Assembly: GCF_003325355.1 (NCBI RefSeq)
Contig: NZ_CP030852.1
Span: 1 to 64,000, forward strand
DNA length: 64,000 nt
Direction of reading: 5' to 3'
Origin: Runella rosea
GTDB taxonomy: Bacteria > Bacteroidota > Bacteroidia > Cytophagales > Spirosomataceae
The stretch's first letter is position 1, and each line of letters opens with the position of its first letter. The notes below the pieces were generated by a model. That model was not told the DNA's origin. It saw only the letters and a program-made list of their open reading frames with translations, and did no database searches. Shown here piece after piece: positions 53,606-63,103 of the stretch. Made by a program: the position numbers and the translations under genes.

Positions 53606-54781
53606 TTAATTGCCGTTGAATTGAATGGTCAGTACGGTGATGTCATCAAATTGTGAGTTTTCCCCGATAAAATCTTTCAAGTGCTGACGAATGGACTTGT
53701 TGATGTCTTGAGGCAAAGGCGCATTAACAAATGGGGTTAAAACATCCTCTGCTCTATGGGTTCCGAAGCGGTCACCAGCCGTATTATTGGCATCGGTTAC
53801 CCCGTCAGTGTACATAAAAAGAGTATCGCCTGGGTTTAAAGTCAGTACTTGTTTTTTATAGTTGTAGTCGGGATCAATACCGAGGGCCATACCTGTTGTT
53901 TTTACGACAGGTTCAACTCCCTTATCTTTTCGTAAAATAAAGGGTGGTTCATGGCCTGCATCTACGTATTCAACCACGCCCGTCTGTAGATCCAAAATAC
54001 CGACAAAGGCGGTCACAAACATAAAAGAGTCGTTGTCCTCTGATAAAAATGCGTTGACTTCTTTTACTTCGTCGGCGATATCTTCATAATTGCGGTGTAA
54101 AAAATGGGTTTTGAAAATGGCTTTTGTAATAGCCATAAACATACAAGCGGGCACACCTTTGTCCGAAACATCTCCGATGATGAAGAAAAGGTGATTTTCG
54201 TCAATCAAGAAGAAATCGAATAAATCTCCTCCCACCGATTTAGCAGGTTCCAAAAATCCATGTAAATCCAAGTCTTTTCTCTTCGGGAAAGGTGGGAAAA
54301 TCTTGGGCAACATTGATTGCTGAATATCACGGGCAATGAGCAAATCATTCTGAATCGAAACCAATTGGTCGCGCTCTTTTTCATGCTGAATTACCATTTC
54401 AATGTATCCAGCGGTTTTATCAATGGTAATGTCTAAATCATCAAAATTGATGGGTTTCGTAATAAAATCAAACGCCCCGAGGTTCATGGCCCGGCGGATG
54501 TTGTCCATATCGCCGTGGGCCGAAACCATCACCGCTTTTATCCTTGATTTTTTTGATTCGTTGAGGTGCGACAAAAAAGTCAGCCCGTCCATTTCGGGCA
54601 TGTTGATATCCGAAAGCACAATGTCGATGTCGGAATGTTCAGTCAACGCTTCGAGGGCTTCTACGCCATTGTGTACAAAAATGAATTCGTATCTTTTTTC
54701 ACGAATTTGTTTTCTGAATCGAGTTTGGATGAGCATTTCCATATCTAATTCGTCATCCATACTTAGTATCTTGATTGCCAT
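53606..54781 (-). CDS. Response regulator with PP2C (SpoIIE-type) phosphatase
   Basis: 391 aa. The receiver (1-130) has ILSMDDELDMEMLI, the Asp in DIVLSDINMPEMDGLTFL near residue 57 and the Lys in FDFITKPINFDD. A coiled linker leads to a PP2C/SpoIIE phosphatase domain (DLFDFFLIDENHLFFIIGDV; SDKGVPACMFMAI; FMYTDGVTDANN; SQFDDITVLTI) with the metal-binding Asp residues. Such proteins dephosphorylate anti-sigma antagonists or similar partners. It is the last gene of the signalling operon, 81 bases after the histidine kinase stop. Confidence 0.9.
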   Translation of the reverse strand: MAIKILSMDDELDMEMLIQTRFRKQIREKRYEFIFVHNGVEALEALTEHSDIDIVLSDINMPEMDGLTFLSHLNESKKSRIKAVMVSAHGDMDNIRRAMNLGAFDFITKPINFDDLDITIDKTAGYIEMVIQHEKERDQLVSIQNDLLIARDIQQSMLPKIFPPFPKRKDLDLHGFLEPAKSVGGDLFDFFLIDENHLFFIIGDVSDKGVPACMFMAITKAIFKTHFLHRNYEDIADEVKEVNAFLSEDNDSFMFVTAFVGILDLQTGVVEYVDAGHEPPFILRKDKGVEPVVKTTGMALGIDPDYNYKKQVLTLNPGDTLFMYTDGVTDANNTAGDRFGTHRAEDVLTPFVNAPLPQDINKSIRQHLKDFIGENSQFDDITVLTIQFNGN

Positions 54782-54862
54782 TGTCGTGGTAATTTGAGGT
54801 GAGTTTTTAACGTTTTAATTAATTGGGTTAGGTTCTAATAGGTTTCAAAACACTGATATATT

Positions 54863-55759
54863 TCATAATGTCAAGGGAATTTGAAGGGTAAATTCGGTAA
54901 AATTACCCGCCTCAGAGTCTACACTCACCGTGCCTCGGTGCATTATATTTACAATATCACGGCTCAGTGCTAACCCTAATCCAGTGCCTTTACCAACGGG
55001 TTTAGTCGTAAAAAAAGGTGTAAACAGTTTTTCTTTAATTGAATCTGGAATTCCTATGCCGTTGTCTCTGATTTTTATCTCAACCATATCACTCAGCCGT
55101 TTTGAAGTGACGATGATTTGAGGCGCGTACCCTTCAATCTGCAGTTTGAGTTTTTCGTTGATGGCGTAGCAGGCATTATTAACCAAATTAAGGACCACCC
55201 GACTGATTTCGGTGGCGGAAATTTTTACCATTTTTACTTTCGCATCCAATTGGAAAACCAACGACACATTGAATGTTCGGTCCTCACCTCGGGTGCCTTG
55301 GTAGGCAAGTTTGGTAAATTCTTCCAATAAAACGTTTAAATCAGCAGGTTCAAATTGGGCATCTTTATTTTCAGTTCTTGTTTGGGCTAACATACTTTGA
55401 ATGATGCGGGTGATTCGACCCCCATTTTCCCCGATTTTTTGATTGAGACCATATAGTTGGTCAAGTAAAAAAAGCAAATCCTCCTCCTCTTCGGTTAGCT
55501 GAACATCCTTTCGGTTGTCAAAAATCTCCTTTATTTCTCTAATCAGGTCAATAGAGAGTTTAGAAAAATTGTTTACAAAATTAAGCGGATTTTGAATTTC
55601 GTGGAGAATTCCTGCCGTTAACTGACCGATTTCTGCCAATTTATTCATTTGCTTATACCGCTCCTTCAAGGCTTCAATGTCATGCTCAGATTGGTGATTT
55701 TCTTGGTGTTCTAATTCACCTTTTTTTTCAGACTCAATCGTTTTATTGTCATTTTCCAT
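54863..55759 (-). CDS. Cytosolic sensor histidine kinase
   Basis: 298 aa, no membrane segment. An N-terminal charged coil leads to the HisKA box AEIGQLTAGILHEIQNPLNF with the phospho-accepting His near residue 52, and the HATPase domain with NLVNNACYAINEKLK, IKIRDNGIGIPDS and GKGTGLGLALSRDI. Its partner is probably the PP2C response regulator that follows. Its HisKA box closely resembles that of the large upstream sensor except for the His itself, so the two may form a pair or heteromer. Confidence 0.88.
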   Translation of the reverse strand: MENDNKTIESEKKGELEHQENHQSEHDIEALKERYKQMNKLAEIGQLTAGILHEIQNPLNFVNNFSKLSIDLIREIKEIFDNRKDVQLTEEEEDLLFLLDQLYGLNQKIGENGGRITRIIQSMLAQTRTENKDAQFEPADLNVLLEEFTKLAYQGTRGEDRTFNVSLVFQLDAKVKMVKISATEISRVVLNLVNNACYAINEKLKLQIEGYAPQIIVTSKRLSDMVEIKIRDNGIGIPDSIKEKLFTPFFTTKPVGKGTGLGLALSRDIVNIMHRGTVSVDSEAGNFTEFTLQIPLTL

Positions 55760-55782
55760 ATATCCTTTTGATTAAAAGAGGC

Positions 55783-58700
55783 TTAGCTGAGCGTTGGTAA
55801 CGTAATAATTACTTCGGTAAACTCACCCTCTTTGGAATTGAGTTCTATTTTTCCTTTATGGAGTTCAATGATGTCTTTGGTCATAAAAAGACCCAATCCG
55901 GTGCCTTTTGAGGTGGGTTTGGTTGTAAAGAAAGGACTGAAAATTAGATTTAAATCACGTTGTGGTATTCCTTTACCATTGTCTTTGATTCTTAACTGAA
56001 CTTCGCCGTTGATTAATGTAGTCGTTAATTTAATTTGTGGGGAAAAATTTTTATTGATTTTACTTTTTTCAAATAAAGTGTAGAGGGCGTTATCTATTAT
56101 ATTGGAAAGAACATCCCCAAACTCAGGTGGAAGAATCCGTGTTTTAAGCGATTGTTGTTCGAGTTCGATGAGTAATTCACCATTAAAATCCCTGTTTTTT
56201 TGAGTAAAGTCGTGGAAAATGACTTTGGCCCTGCTTTCAATAAAATAATTCAAATCTGTTTCAAAAAACTCACGTGATTTTTCTTTGAGCAATTTTTGCA
56301 TGTCCTTGACAATGCGCGTGGTACTGTTTCCGTGGTCATAAATTTTAGTAATACTATTTTTAAGTAGTGTCAACGAATCTTCAAATTCTTCTTGCAAATC
56401 CTGATTGAGACTCGCTTTGTTTTTTTCGAGCAGCTCATTTAGTTCATCAATCAAAATAGTTGAAGATTCAGAAAAGTTGTTGATGTAATTTAACGGATTT
56501 AAAATTCGGTCAACAATTCCTTTTGTCAATTGACCCACTGAAGCCAGACGTTCCTGTCGAATCAACTCCTCTTGGGTATTTTTAAGATTACTCAGGGTGT
56601 TTTCGAGGTCTTCCAGAATGCGAGTTTTGATGTAAGCAGCAATCAGGTGTTCCTTTAAGTTTTTAATCATGTTGAAATCCCTTTGATCAAACGCGTTGGA
56701 GCGGACGGAGTTTTCGAGCGTGATAAAACCTTCAATGTGATTATCTACCTTGATGACGATGGCTATCATGGATTTGGGAGTCACCAACGAATCAATCGGG
56801 GTATTTAGTTTTTCATAACTAATGTCGTTCTTAAAATAAATATCTTCGTAGACCTCAATGGCTTCGTAAATATAGCGATTTTCGGCTTCTTCGAGGCGTA
56901 ATTGCACAGATTCTACTGTCGATAGTTCATTGAACCCGTAAAGTGCTTTGAACTGATAGCCATTGGTTTCTTTATTGAAAATCAAGGCACTAGCACAGTC
57001 CATGTTACGAATGATTTTCAAACGATTTAAGACGGTTTGAAACAAATTCGCAAAGTTGATTTCAGTGTTGATGGCCTGAACAATGAAATCGATTTTTTCA
57101 AGCTGGTCATTTTTGGTAGTAAGCTCTTCAGATTGTTGTTCCAACTCTACTTTTTGGGTCACAACTTCCTCGGTACGTTCGCGAATGAGGTTTTCGAGTT
57201 CCAGTTTTTCACGAACCAATACCCGCAATCGCCAACGAACGGAGTTATAAATAAGCGCTCCAATCAGCAAAATATAGGCCGCAATGGCCCACCATTTTAA
57301 ATAAAGTGGTGTAGCTATCGAAAATTCTACGATGGCTTCCTCACTTTGTTTTCCGTAAATATTGCGAGCTCTTACCCTAAATTTATAATTGCCAGGGGGA
57401 AGGTTGGTATATTCCTTTTGAGATTGCGTAGTCCAATCTGACCATACCTTATCAAAATTTTCGAGGTAGTATTGAAAGCTCAATACTTCGTTGACGTTAA
57501 AACTCGGGGCTGAAAATTCAAATTCTATGTTATTATTCTTGGGCTCTAACTGAATTTTAGGCACAGACAAATTATCAGTGATTGCGGCTGTATCTGTAGG
57601 GTAACCGTTGAAAAGTGTCTCTTCGCCTTTGACTGTTACTTTTCGAATTAATGCGGAAAATGGACGTTGGTATTCTTGGCTAAGGTTTAAATCAAACCGA
57701 ATCAATCCTTCTGAGCCTCCAAACCAAATCAAATTTGAGTGGTCTGGATAAATAACATTGAAAGGTATATCAGAAATCGGTAAAAATGCAGTATTCGTTG
57801 CCTGATACGGCTTATTGGGTTGACCAGTTGGTAGGTAGGATGTAATAAATTTCTCGTCGCCGCGTGTGGTCCATATTTTTCCGCTCCCGTCTTCCAAAAT
57901 TTTTCCGTTCCAATATACAGTTGCTGCGCTATCGGTCTGAAAAAGATTGTATGGCTCGAATTGGTCTTTTTGCGGTTGAAACCGAAAAATTCCCTTTTGA
58001 TTATAGGCAATAAGCCCTTTGGAGGTGTTGGTGATGCGATTATACGACAAGGGAGGCAAGCCGTCTTTGGCGGCGTACTTTTTTTCTTCGTTGGTTTGAG
58101 CATTGATTTTTATGACACCGTCAGATAGCGTTTCAAGCCACAGATTCCCTTTTTCGTCTTCTGTTATCCCAACTATTTGCTCGTTGGTTTTACCGACAAG
58201 TCGGTAGTTTCGGCCACCACCCGCTAGGTTTAACATCCCCAGCCCATTTTGCTGTCCCACAAAAATGACGGACGGATTGATTTTAGATACGTAAACACAC
58301 AGCGAATAAAAAGGAGTAAGTTGCTGAGCACCACGTTCTGAAACTAAAAATAAGCCTCTGTTGGTGGCAGCCAGAAGCCCATTGGGGGCTACAGCCAAGT
58401 CAAAACAGCCTGCATTGAGGGCGGCAACGGGCCTGACGTTAAAATTGTCGATGTAAAAAAGGCCATTAAGTGTCCCTGCATATAAGCGTCCATTGGCCCT
58501 TACCACGGCTTTTACTTCGCCCTTCAAGTTACTAAACTCATTGAATTTCTCAATAGGAGAGTCCACATCAATTTGTACAATACCGTTATTGAGGGCTAAC
58601 CACAAGGCACCGTCACGGTTGGTGAACATGGCATTGACGAGCATGTTTTGCAGGTAGTCATTGTCTTTTATTTGGTTTTTTATTTGGCCATTTTTAGAAA

Positions 58701-59580
58701 TAATGACGATGCCAGCATTTAAGGTTCCAATGGCGAATTGGCCATTTCTTAGTACAGTTCCTGCGGTAGTTTGATTGGTAATTAAATGGCTATTGGCTTC
58801 ACAATCAAAGACTTTGATGGTATTATTGGATAATTTAAACAACCCTTGGCTACTCGTTAGCAACAAGAACTCATTATTTTCTAATGGAAATACGGCGGTT
58901 AGGTCAAAAAGCGTAGGAGTGAGGGCTGTTTTTGCGATTGGAATCAAGTTTTGGCCCTCCAAAAACTGGGGCCCTCCGTTTTTTAGAAATAAGATAATTT
59001 TTTGATTTTCATAAAACGAAGACAAAATGGTGCCTTTTACTCTAAATTCTTTGAGGCCTTTGGATGTGAGTAGAAAAACGTATTCTTGTGAGATAAAATA
59101 TACACCCGCCTTTGTTTGAAATATATTCAGAATTTGGCCAAAGGAGGTCTTAATGGCTTTGCTTAAACTTTCAAAATAGAGCGTTCCAGTACTATCTGGT
59201 TTTAAATACCCAAACTCACCTTTTCCGCCCACAAACACCCGCCCGAACTCACTCACACACAGTGCCGAAACTTTAGTGATGTTTTGGGTGGGAATGGTTC
59301 GCCACGAAACCCCATCGTACTCAAGCACTCCCGCAAAATTTCCAAAATACATTAAACCCCGTTTATCCTGCGCTACGGCAAAGTTTTGCCCGTGGGCGTT
59401 GTATTGTTTCGGATTAAACATCCTGCTGAGGGGTATTCCCTTTTCAGTAGCCTGTTTGTTGTATTGTCCCCACGCTCCACCTCCCCACAGTAACAAAAGC
59501 CACATGGTTATTCCACGGGCAAAAACAGCTATTTGGCCTAAACTGTTTGGTTGTTGATAGGTTGACAATAAGTTTTTCAT
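55783..59580 (-). CDS. Two-component-regulator propeller sensor with GAF and degenerate kinase domain
   Basis: About 1265 aa from the Met at 59580 (MKNLLSTYQQPNSLGQIAVF); the frame extends to 59652 but would overlap the upstream gene. A signal/anchor helix, two propeller regions (about 45-680), a Y_Y_Y domain (near 690-760, TNLPPGNYKFRVRARNIYG), a membrane helix (WAIAAYILLIGALIYNSVRW), a coiled coil and a GAF-like domain follow. The kinase box reads QLTKGIVDRILNPLNYINNF, with Asp (codon 56509-56511) where the His should be, while HATPase motifs are intact (DNALYTLFE; IKDNGKGIPQ; SKGTGLGLFMTKD). It therefore cannot autophosphorylate normally and may control the partner kinase downstream. Confidence 0.82.
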   Translation of the reverse strand: MKNLLSTYQQPNSLGQIAVFARGITMWLLLLWGGGAWGQYNKQATEKGIPLSRMFNPKQYNAHGQNFAVAQDKRGLMYFGNFAGVLEYDGVSWRTIPTQNITKVSALCVSEFGRVFVGGKGEFGYLKPDSTGTLYFESLSKAIKTSFGQILNIFQTKAGVYFISQEYVFLLTSKGLKEFRVKGTILSSFYENQKIILFLKNGGPQFLEGQNLIPIAKTALTPTLFDLTAVFPLENNEFLLLTSSQGLFKLSNNTIKVFDCEANSHLITNQTTAGTVLRNGQFAIGTLNAGIVIISKNGQIKNQIKDNDYLQNMLVNAMFTNRDGALWLALNNGIVQIDVDSPIEKFNEFSNLKGEVKAVVRANGRLYAGTLNGLFYIDNFNVRPVAALNAGCFDLAVAPNGLLAATNRGLFLVSERGAQQLTPFYSLCVYVSKINPSVIFVGQQNGLGMLNLAGGGRNYRLVGKTNEQIVGITEDEKGNLWLETLSDGVIKINAQTNEEKKYAAKDGLPPLSYNRITNTSKGLIAYNQKGIFRFQPQKDQFEPYNLFQTDSAATVYWNGKILEDGSGKIWTTRGDEKFITSYLPTGQPNKPYQATNTAFLPISDIPFNVIYPDHSNLIWFGGSEGLIRFDLNLSQEYQRPFSALIRKVTVKGEETLFNGYPTDTAAITDNLSVPKIQLEPKNNNIEFEFSAPSFNVNEVLSFQYYLENFDKVWSDWTTQSQKEYTNLPPGNYKFRVRARNIYGKQSEEAIVEFSIATPLYLKWWAIAAYILLIGALIYNSVRWRLRVLVREKLELENLIRERTEEVVTQKVELEQQSEELTTKNDQLEKIDFIVQAINTEINFANLFQTVLNRLKIIRNMDCASALIFNKETNGYQFKALYGFNELSTVESVQLRLEEAENRYIYEAIEVYEDIYFKNDISYEKLNTPIDSLVTPKSMIAIVIKVDNHIEGFITLENSVRSNAFDQRDFNMIKNLKEHLIAAYIKTRILEDLENTLSNLKNTQEELIRQERLASVGQLTKGIVDRILNPLNYINNFSESSTILIDELNELLEKNKASLNQDLQEEFEDSLTLLKNSITKIYDHGNSTTRIVKDMQKLLKEKSREFFETDLNYFIESRAKVIFHDFTQKNRDFNGELLIELEQQSLKTRILPPEFGDVLSNIIDNALYTLFEKSKINKNFSPQIKLTTTLINGEVQLRIKDNGKGIPQRDLNLIFSPFFTTKPTSKGTGLGLFMTKDIIELHKGKIELNSKEGEFTEVIITLPTLS

Positions 59581-59602
59581 TGATTGTTTTATACTGGACG
59601 GT

Positions 59603-62497
59603 TTAGGCTGTTTCCAAAGTAACATCCTCTTTGTAAGCAGTATTTTCGGCAATAAGATTATAAACTAAATATGGGTCTAAAAGAAAAATAGTGCTGTCTT
59701 TCAGGGCATTTACCGATTGAAGATACACCGTTGGCGGTGGTTCTGGTTCGCGAAACCAATACCCGCCTTCGCTTATCCATTGCTGATTACCATCAGTTTC
59801 GAGCAGTTCAATTTCGCCTTCATACACAAACAACAACGGTGGGCCTGCCGTACAATATCGATCCATGAGGAGGGTTTCGTAGGAAGTCAATTGAAGTTTT
59901 TGTAACGAAATGGTCATAGGTAGGAGCGAATCAGCGGGCAGTTTTTTTAATAAATCTATGGTCCGTATGGCGTTGAGTTTATTGATTAATAAATCTTCCT
60001 TTTTAAATCCGTGTTCTATTTTTTTGCAAAGGTCTGTTCGATGGCAATTGGGTAAAAACGCGGCCGTTTCCTTAAACTCTTCAAATGTCGTAGGGTATAA
60101 TTGATGCAAAACATAAAGGGCCGTTTCAACAATCACTTCGCTGTTTGAGTGTGCGCTAGAAATTAAGACGTATTGATTTTGGGAGTTTGGAAAATGCAAT
60201 AAGCTTTGAATTGCGGAGGCCTTTAATTCACTGGAAAGCTGCGCAAAATCCCGGTTAATAATGTCAAGCACACGCTCTTCAGGAGATAAGTGTTGTTGTG
60301 GATAATTTTCGCGGCATTTTTGCACTTTGTCTTCAATCGTGTCTTCCTCAAAAATAGGGGCTAATTTTACGCGAAGGTCTTCGGTTAGGGCCATCGAAAA
60401 TACTTCCTGTACAAAGCCTTGCGTCGCTTCGTTATTGTTTTCGTATAAATCTTTAATTAAATCAAAATCCTGGTCTACAATCAAGACATTGAGTAAGTTA
60501 AATAGTTTTGGGGCTGTTTGTTTGGTTTCTTCTTCCAACGAATTGAGTAGCGGGGCTAATTCTGGCATTCTTCTAATGTCAGCCTGTGCGGCCATCAGCC
60601 AAACGACAAAGGCAGCCTTTTCGTCAATTTCAGCGTTGATGTGGGTGCGTTCGAGGACCGTTGCGGTATAACGATTTTGATTAAGTGCCTCAAACACCCG
60701 ATCTCTGATGTGGGGATCGGGATGGTTCATTTTGGCTCTTAAAAAACGAGTTGAAGATAGTGTGTCGATTTTTTCAACAATACTGATGATTTCTTTTTGG
60801 GTTGCACGGTCGTTTTCTGTGCGGTTAAAAAAACGCTCCAATTCTCCCATTACTGGGTCACCGATGGACGCTAAAGCGATTTTTGTGGGGAGTTTAAAGT
60901 AGTTTGACGTGATATTATTCAACAAATGTGGCCATAATTCCATTTTTCGGATGTTTCCAGCGGCCAGCAGGGCCGCCCGTTTTACGCGGGGATTGGTATC
61001 CTGCATAAGCGCATCAATGTATTTGAATGCATAGTACCGGCCTGAGTTTTCAAGAAGGGTCACCGATTCAAGTCGTTCTTCGGGCAAGGGAGAGTTGGCC
61101 ATTTTGATGACGATATCGAAATCGGTTTTTTTACCAGCATCCTCCATTGGCATCACTGTTTCTGTGTTTTTTTTATCGCTCGAACTTTTACGTTTTGCAG
61201 ATTCTTTCAACAGATTTTTCAACACGTTTCGGTAGAGAGATTGGGTACTGAACGCAACCCATAACCACACAACTAGTATGCCTACAAAAATGTAGGAAAG
61301 ATAAACGGTGTCGATGAACGTAAAATAGGTCAGACCTAAAAGCAATACACCAGCTACAATATTTCCTCCCGCTTTGGGGCCACCTTCAATCCTGCTCTGT
61401 AGTTCGAGCCTTTCCTCTGGATGTATGGGTTGGAAAAGCAATTGGTAAGAAGGGTCACTGATGGATTTTCGGACCGTACTCATCGCAAAACGGCTCATGA
61501 CGATAAATGCAAAAAACACGTAGGTGGTACCATAAAAGGTCCCATAGACGGCTGCAAACGCATAAAAGATGGTCAGAACCAAAGGTAATACGACCAAGCC
61601 GAGTTTTAATCCGTATTTTTCAATAAAGCGTCCGTACAGTAATGTTTTGATTAACAGCTCAATAATGGCGCAAAGTCCAAAAAATAACCCTAAAAAACCA
61701 GTTAATAATTCTTTGTCTGGAAATACTTTTTTGGATTCGACGGCAAAAATAAATTCAACATAAAACAACCCCATTACAGGAAATAATGCCAACATAAATA
61801 CGGCGGTATAATACGGGGATTTGAAAAAATAATTGAAGGTTTTTTGTTTTGGTTTTTCTTTTTCACGCGAGAAAATGGAAAGTTCTGATTTGTATCTTTT
61901 AGAAATCGTTACCATCAAAACCAAACAAAAGACTAGGGTGCCGATTGATAAATACAACAATCCGTTGGTATCGATGAATTGTAATAAAAGAGGGACCGAT
62001 AAATAACTTACAATGGAAGAAATGACGTCGCCAGTGGTGATAAAACTAACAAGGCGCTTGGCTTGTTGTAGATTGAAAATGCGGGAAACAATGGCCCAGA
62101 AAGAAATTCCGTTGACAAAAACAAAGACGCGGTTCCAGATAAATAGAAAAAAGTAAATCCATTTGTTGCCCGTAATAAAGTGACCAACAAGCAATGCAGT
62201 TACTGAAATAATCAAGAAAATAATCAAAAACAGTGCGATTTTTGAGAAGTAAACGCGTTCTTGAATTTTAGAAACAATGTATCCTAATGCATAAACAATG
62301 ATACCACTGGCGATATACGCCTTTGGGAGCATGGTTCGGTCAAAACTATTTAGAAACAAAGACATCGTTGCGGTATAAAAAATAGCAACGGATACCCCCA
62401 TAAAAAAAGAGTAACGCATGAAAGGGTTGACAACCTTGAGGTCGCCTTCTTTCAAGTTCATCAGGTGATATAGTCGCTCTTTTTTTAACATAATCAA
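59603..62497 (-). CDS. MFS/ATP-ADP-translocase-like protein with HEAT repeats and cNMP-type domain
   Basis: 964 aa. About twelve membrane helices fill residues 20-440 (MRYSFFMGVSVAIFYTATMS; FVNGISFWAIVSRIFNLQQA) in the TLC/MFS style. HEAT repeats follow at about 470-800 (FKYIDALMQDTNPRVKRAAL). The C-terminus (about 855-955: LLFVYEGEIELLETDG; RTIDLLKKLPADS) resembles a cyclic-nucleotide-binding beta-roll. Function unknown: transport, sensing or scaffolding are all possible. Spacing is 15 bases from the GNAT gene and 22 bases to the sensor gene, within a single operon. Confidence 0.75.
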   Translation of the reverse strand: MIMLKKERLYHLMNLKEGDLKVVNPFMRYSFFMGVSVAIFYTATMSLFLNSFDRTMLPKAYIASGIIVYALGYIVSKIQERVYFSKIALFLIIFLIISVTALLVGHFITGNKWIYFFLFIWNRVFVFVNGISFWAIVSRIFNLQQAKRLVSFITTGDVISSIVSYLSVPLLLQFIDTNGLLYLSIGTLVFCLVLMVTISKRYKSELSIFSREKEKPKQKTFNYFFKSPYYTAVFMLALFPVMGLFYVEFIFAVESKKVFPDKELLTGFLGLFFGLCAIIELLIKTLLYGRFIEKYGLKLGLVVLPLVLTIFYAFAAVYGTFYGTTYVFFAFIVMSRFAMSTVRKSISDPSYQLLFQPIHPEERLELQSRIEGGPKAGGNIVAGVLLLGLTYFTFIDTVYLSYIFVGILVVWLWVAFSTQSLYRNVLKNLLKESAKRKSSSDKKNTETVMPMEDAGKKTDFDIVIKMANSPLPEERLESVTLLENSGRYYAFKYIDALMQDTNPRVKRAALLAAGNIRKMELWPHLLNNITSNYFKLPTKIALASIGDPVMGELERFFNRTENDRATQKEIISIVEKIDTLSSTRFLRAKMNHPDPHIRDRVFEALNQNRYTATVLERTHINAEIDEKAAFVVWLMAAQADIRRMPELAPLLNSLEEETKQTAPKLFNLLNVLIVDQDFDLIKDLYENNNEATQGFVQEVFSMALTEDLRVKLAPIFEEDTIEDKVQKCRENYPQQHLSPEERVLDIINRDFAQLSSELKASAIQSLLHFPNSQNQYVLISSAHSNSEVIVETALYVLHQLYPTTFEEFKETAAFLPNCHRTDLCKKIEHGFKKEDLLINKLNAIRTIDLLKKLPADSLLPMTISLQKLQLTSYETLLMDRYCTAGPPLLFVYEGEIELLETDGNQQWISEGGYWFREPEPPPTVYLQSVNALKDSTIFLLDPYLVYNLIAENTAYKEDVTLETA

Positions 62498-62512
62498 GAA
62501 AATTTAAAAGGA

Positions 62513-63097
62513 CTAAAGGTCCAGCTTCATTAGGAAGAAAGGCCGTTCGGGCATTTCTGGGATGTTTTCAAGTTGAGAAATTAAGTTAAAACCCAGTTTT
62601 TGTAAATGCACAAGTCGAGATAATTGAGGGAAGGCAATCATCACTTTTGAGCCTACTTTTGCCGCTTCGTTAATGCGTTCATTGTCGAGAATTCTGGCAA
62701 AACCCTGCCCCCGATACGCGGGGTCGACCACCAAACGGTTGATGGAAGCAATGGGGCTTTTTTGAAAAAGCGGACGGTGTTCTTTATGCAAAAAATCAGC
62801 GTAGGGAACATCCTCAATGCACTCATGAAAACTTAAACGAGCCGCCGCGACTATGGTCTCATCTTTAGTAATAATCCAATGGTGTGCATTTTTGTCTATG
62901 GAATCTATCCACACCTCTTGTGAAAAAAAAGTGGGATTTATGCCGTTCTCATTACGCCAAGCCTTAATTCTGAAACGACCAATTTCTTCCATGCGCTCAG
63001 GAAAATAGCCCTCATGAATTACAAACCCGTCGGGTAAGGATTTAATTTTGTTTTTTTCCATTACCAAAAAGTCCAAAAAATCGGGTAAAGTGTTCAT
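62513..63097 (-). CDS. GNAT-family N-acetyltransferase
   Basis: 194 aa. The acyl-CoA-binding motif is INRLVVDPAYRGQGFARIL near residues 118-138, with WIITKDETIVAAARLSF before it. The sequence MEEIGRFRIKAWRNENG resembles the start of autoinducer-synthase-like members, but I cannot assign a substrate. A start at residue 13 (MEKNKIKS) is possible. It begins 6 bases beyond the TonB receptor stop. Confidence 0.8.
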   Translation of the reverse strand: MNTLPDFLDFLVMEKNKIKSLPDGFVIHEGYFPERMEEIGRFRIKAWRNENGINPTFFSQEVWIDSIDKNAHHWIITKDETIVAAARLSFHECIEDVPYADFLHKEHRPLFQKSPIASINRLVVDPAYRGQGFARILDNERINEAAKVGSKVMIAFPQLSRLVHLQKLGFNLISQLENIPEMPERPFFLMKLDL

Positions 63098-63103
63098 TAT
63101 GAA

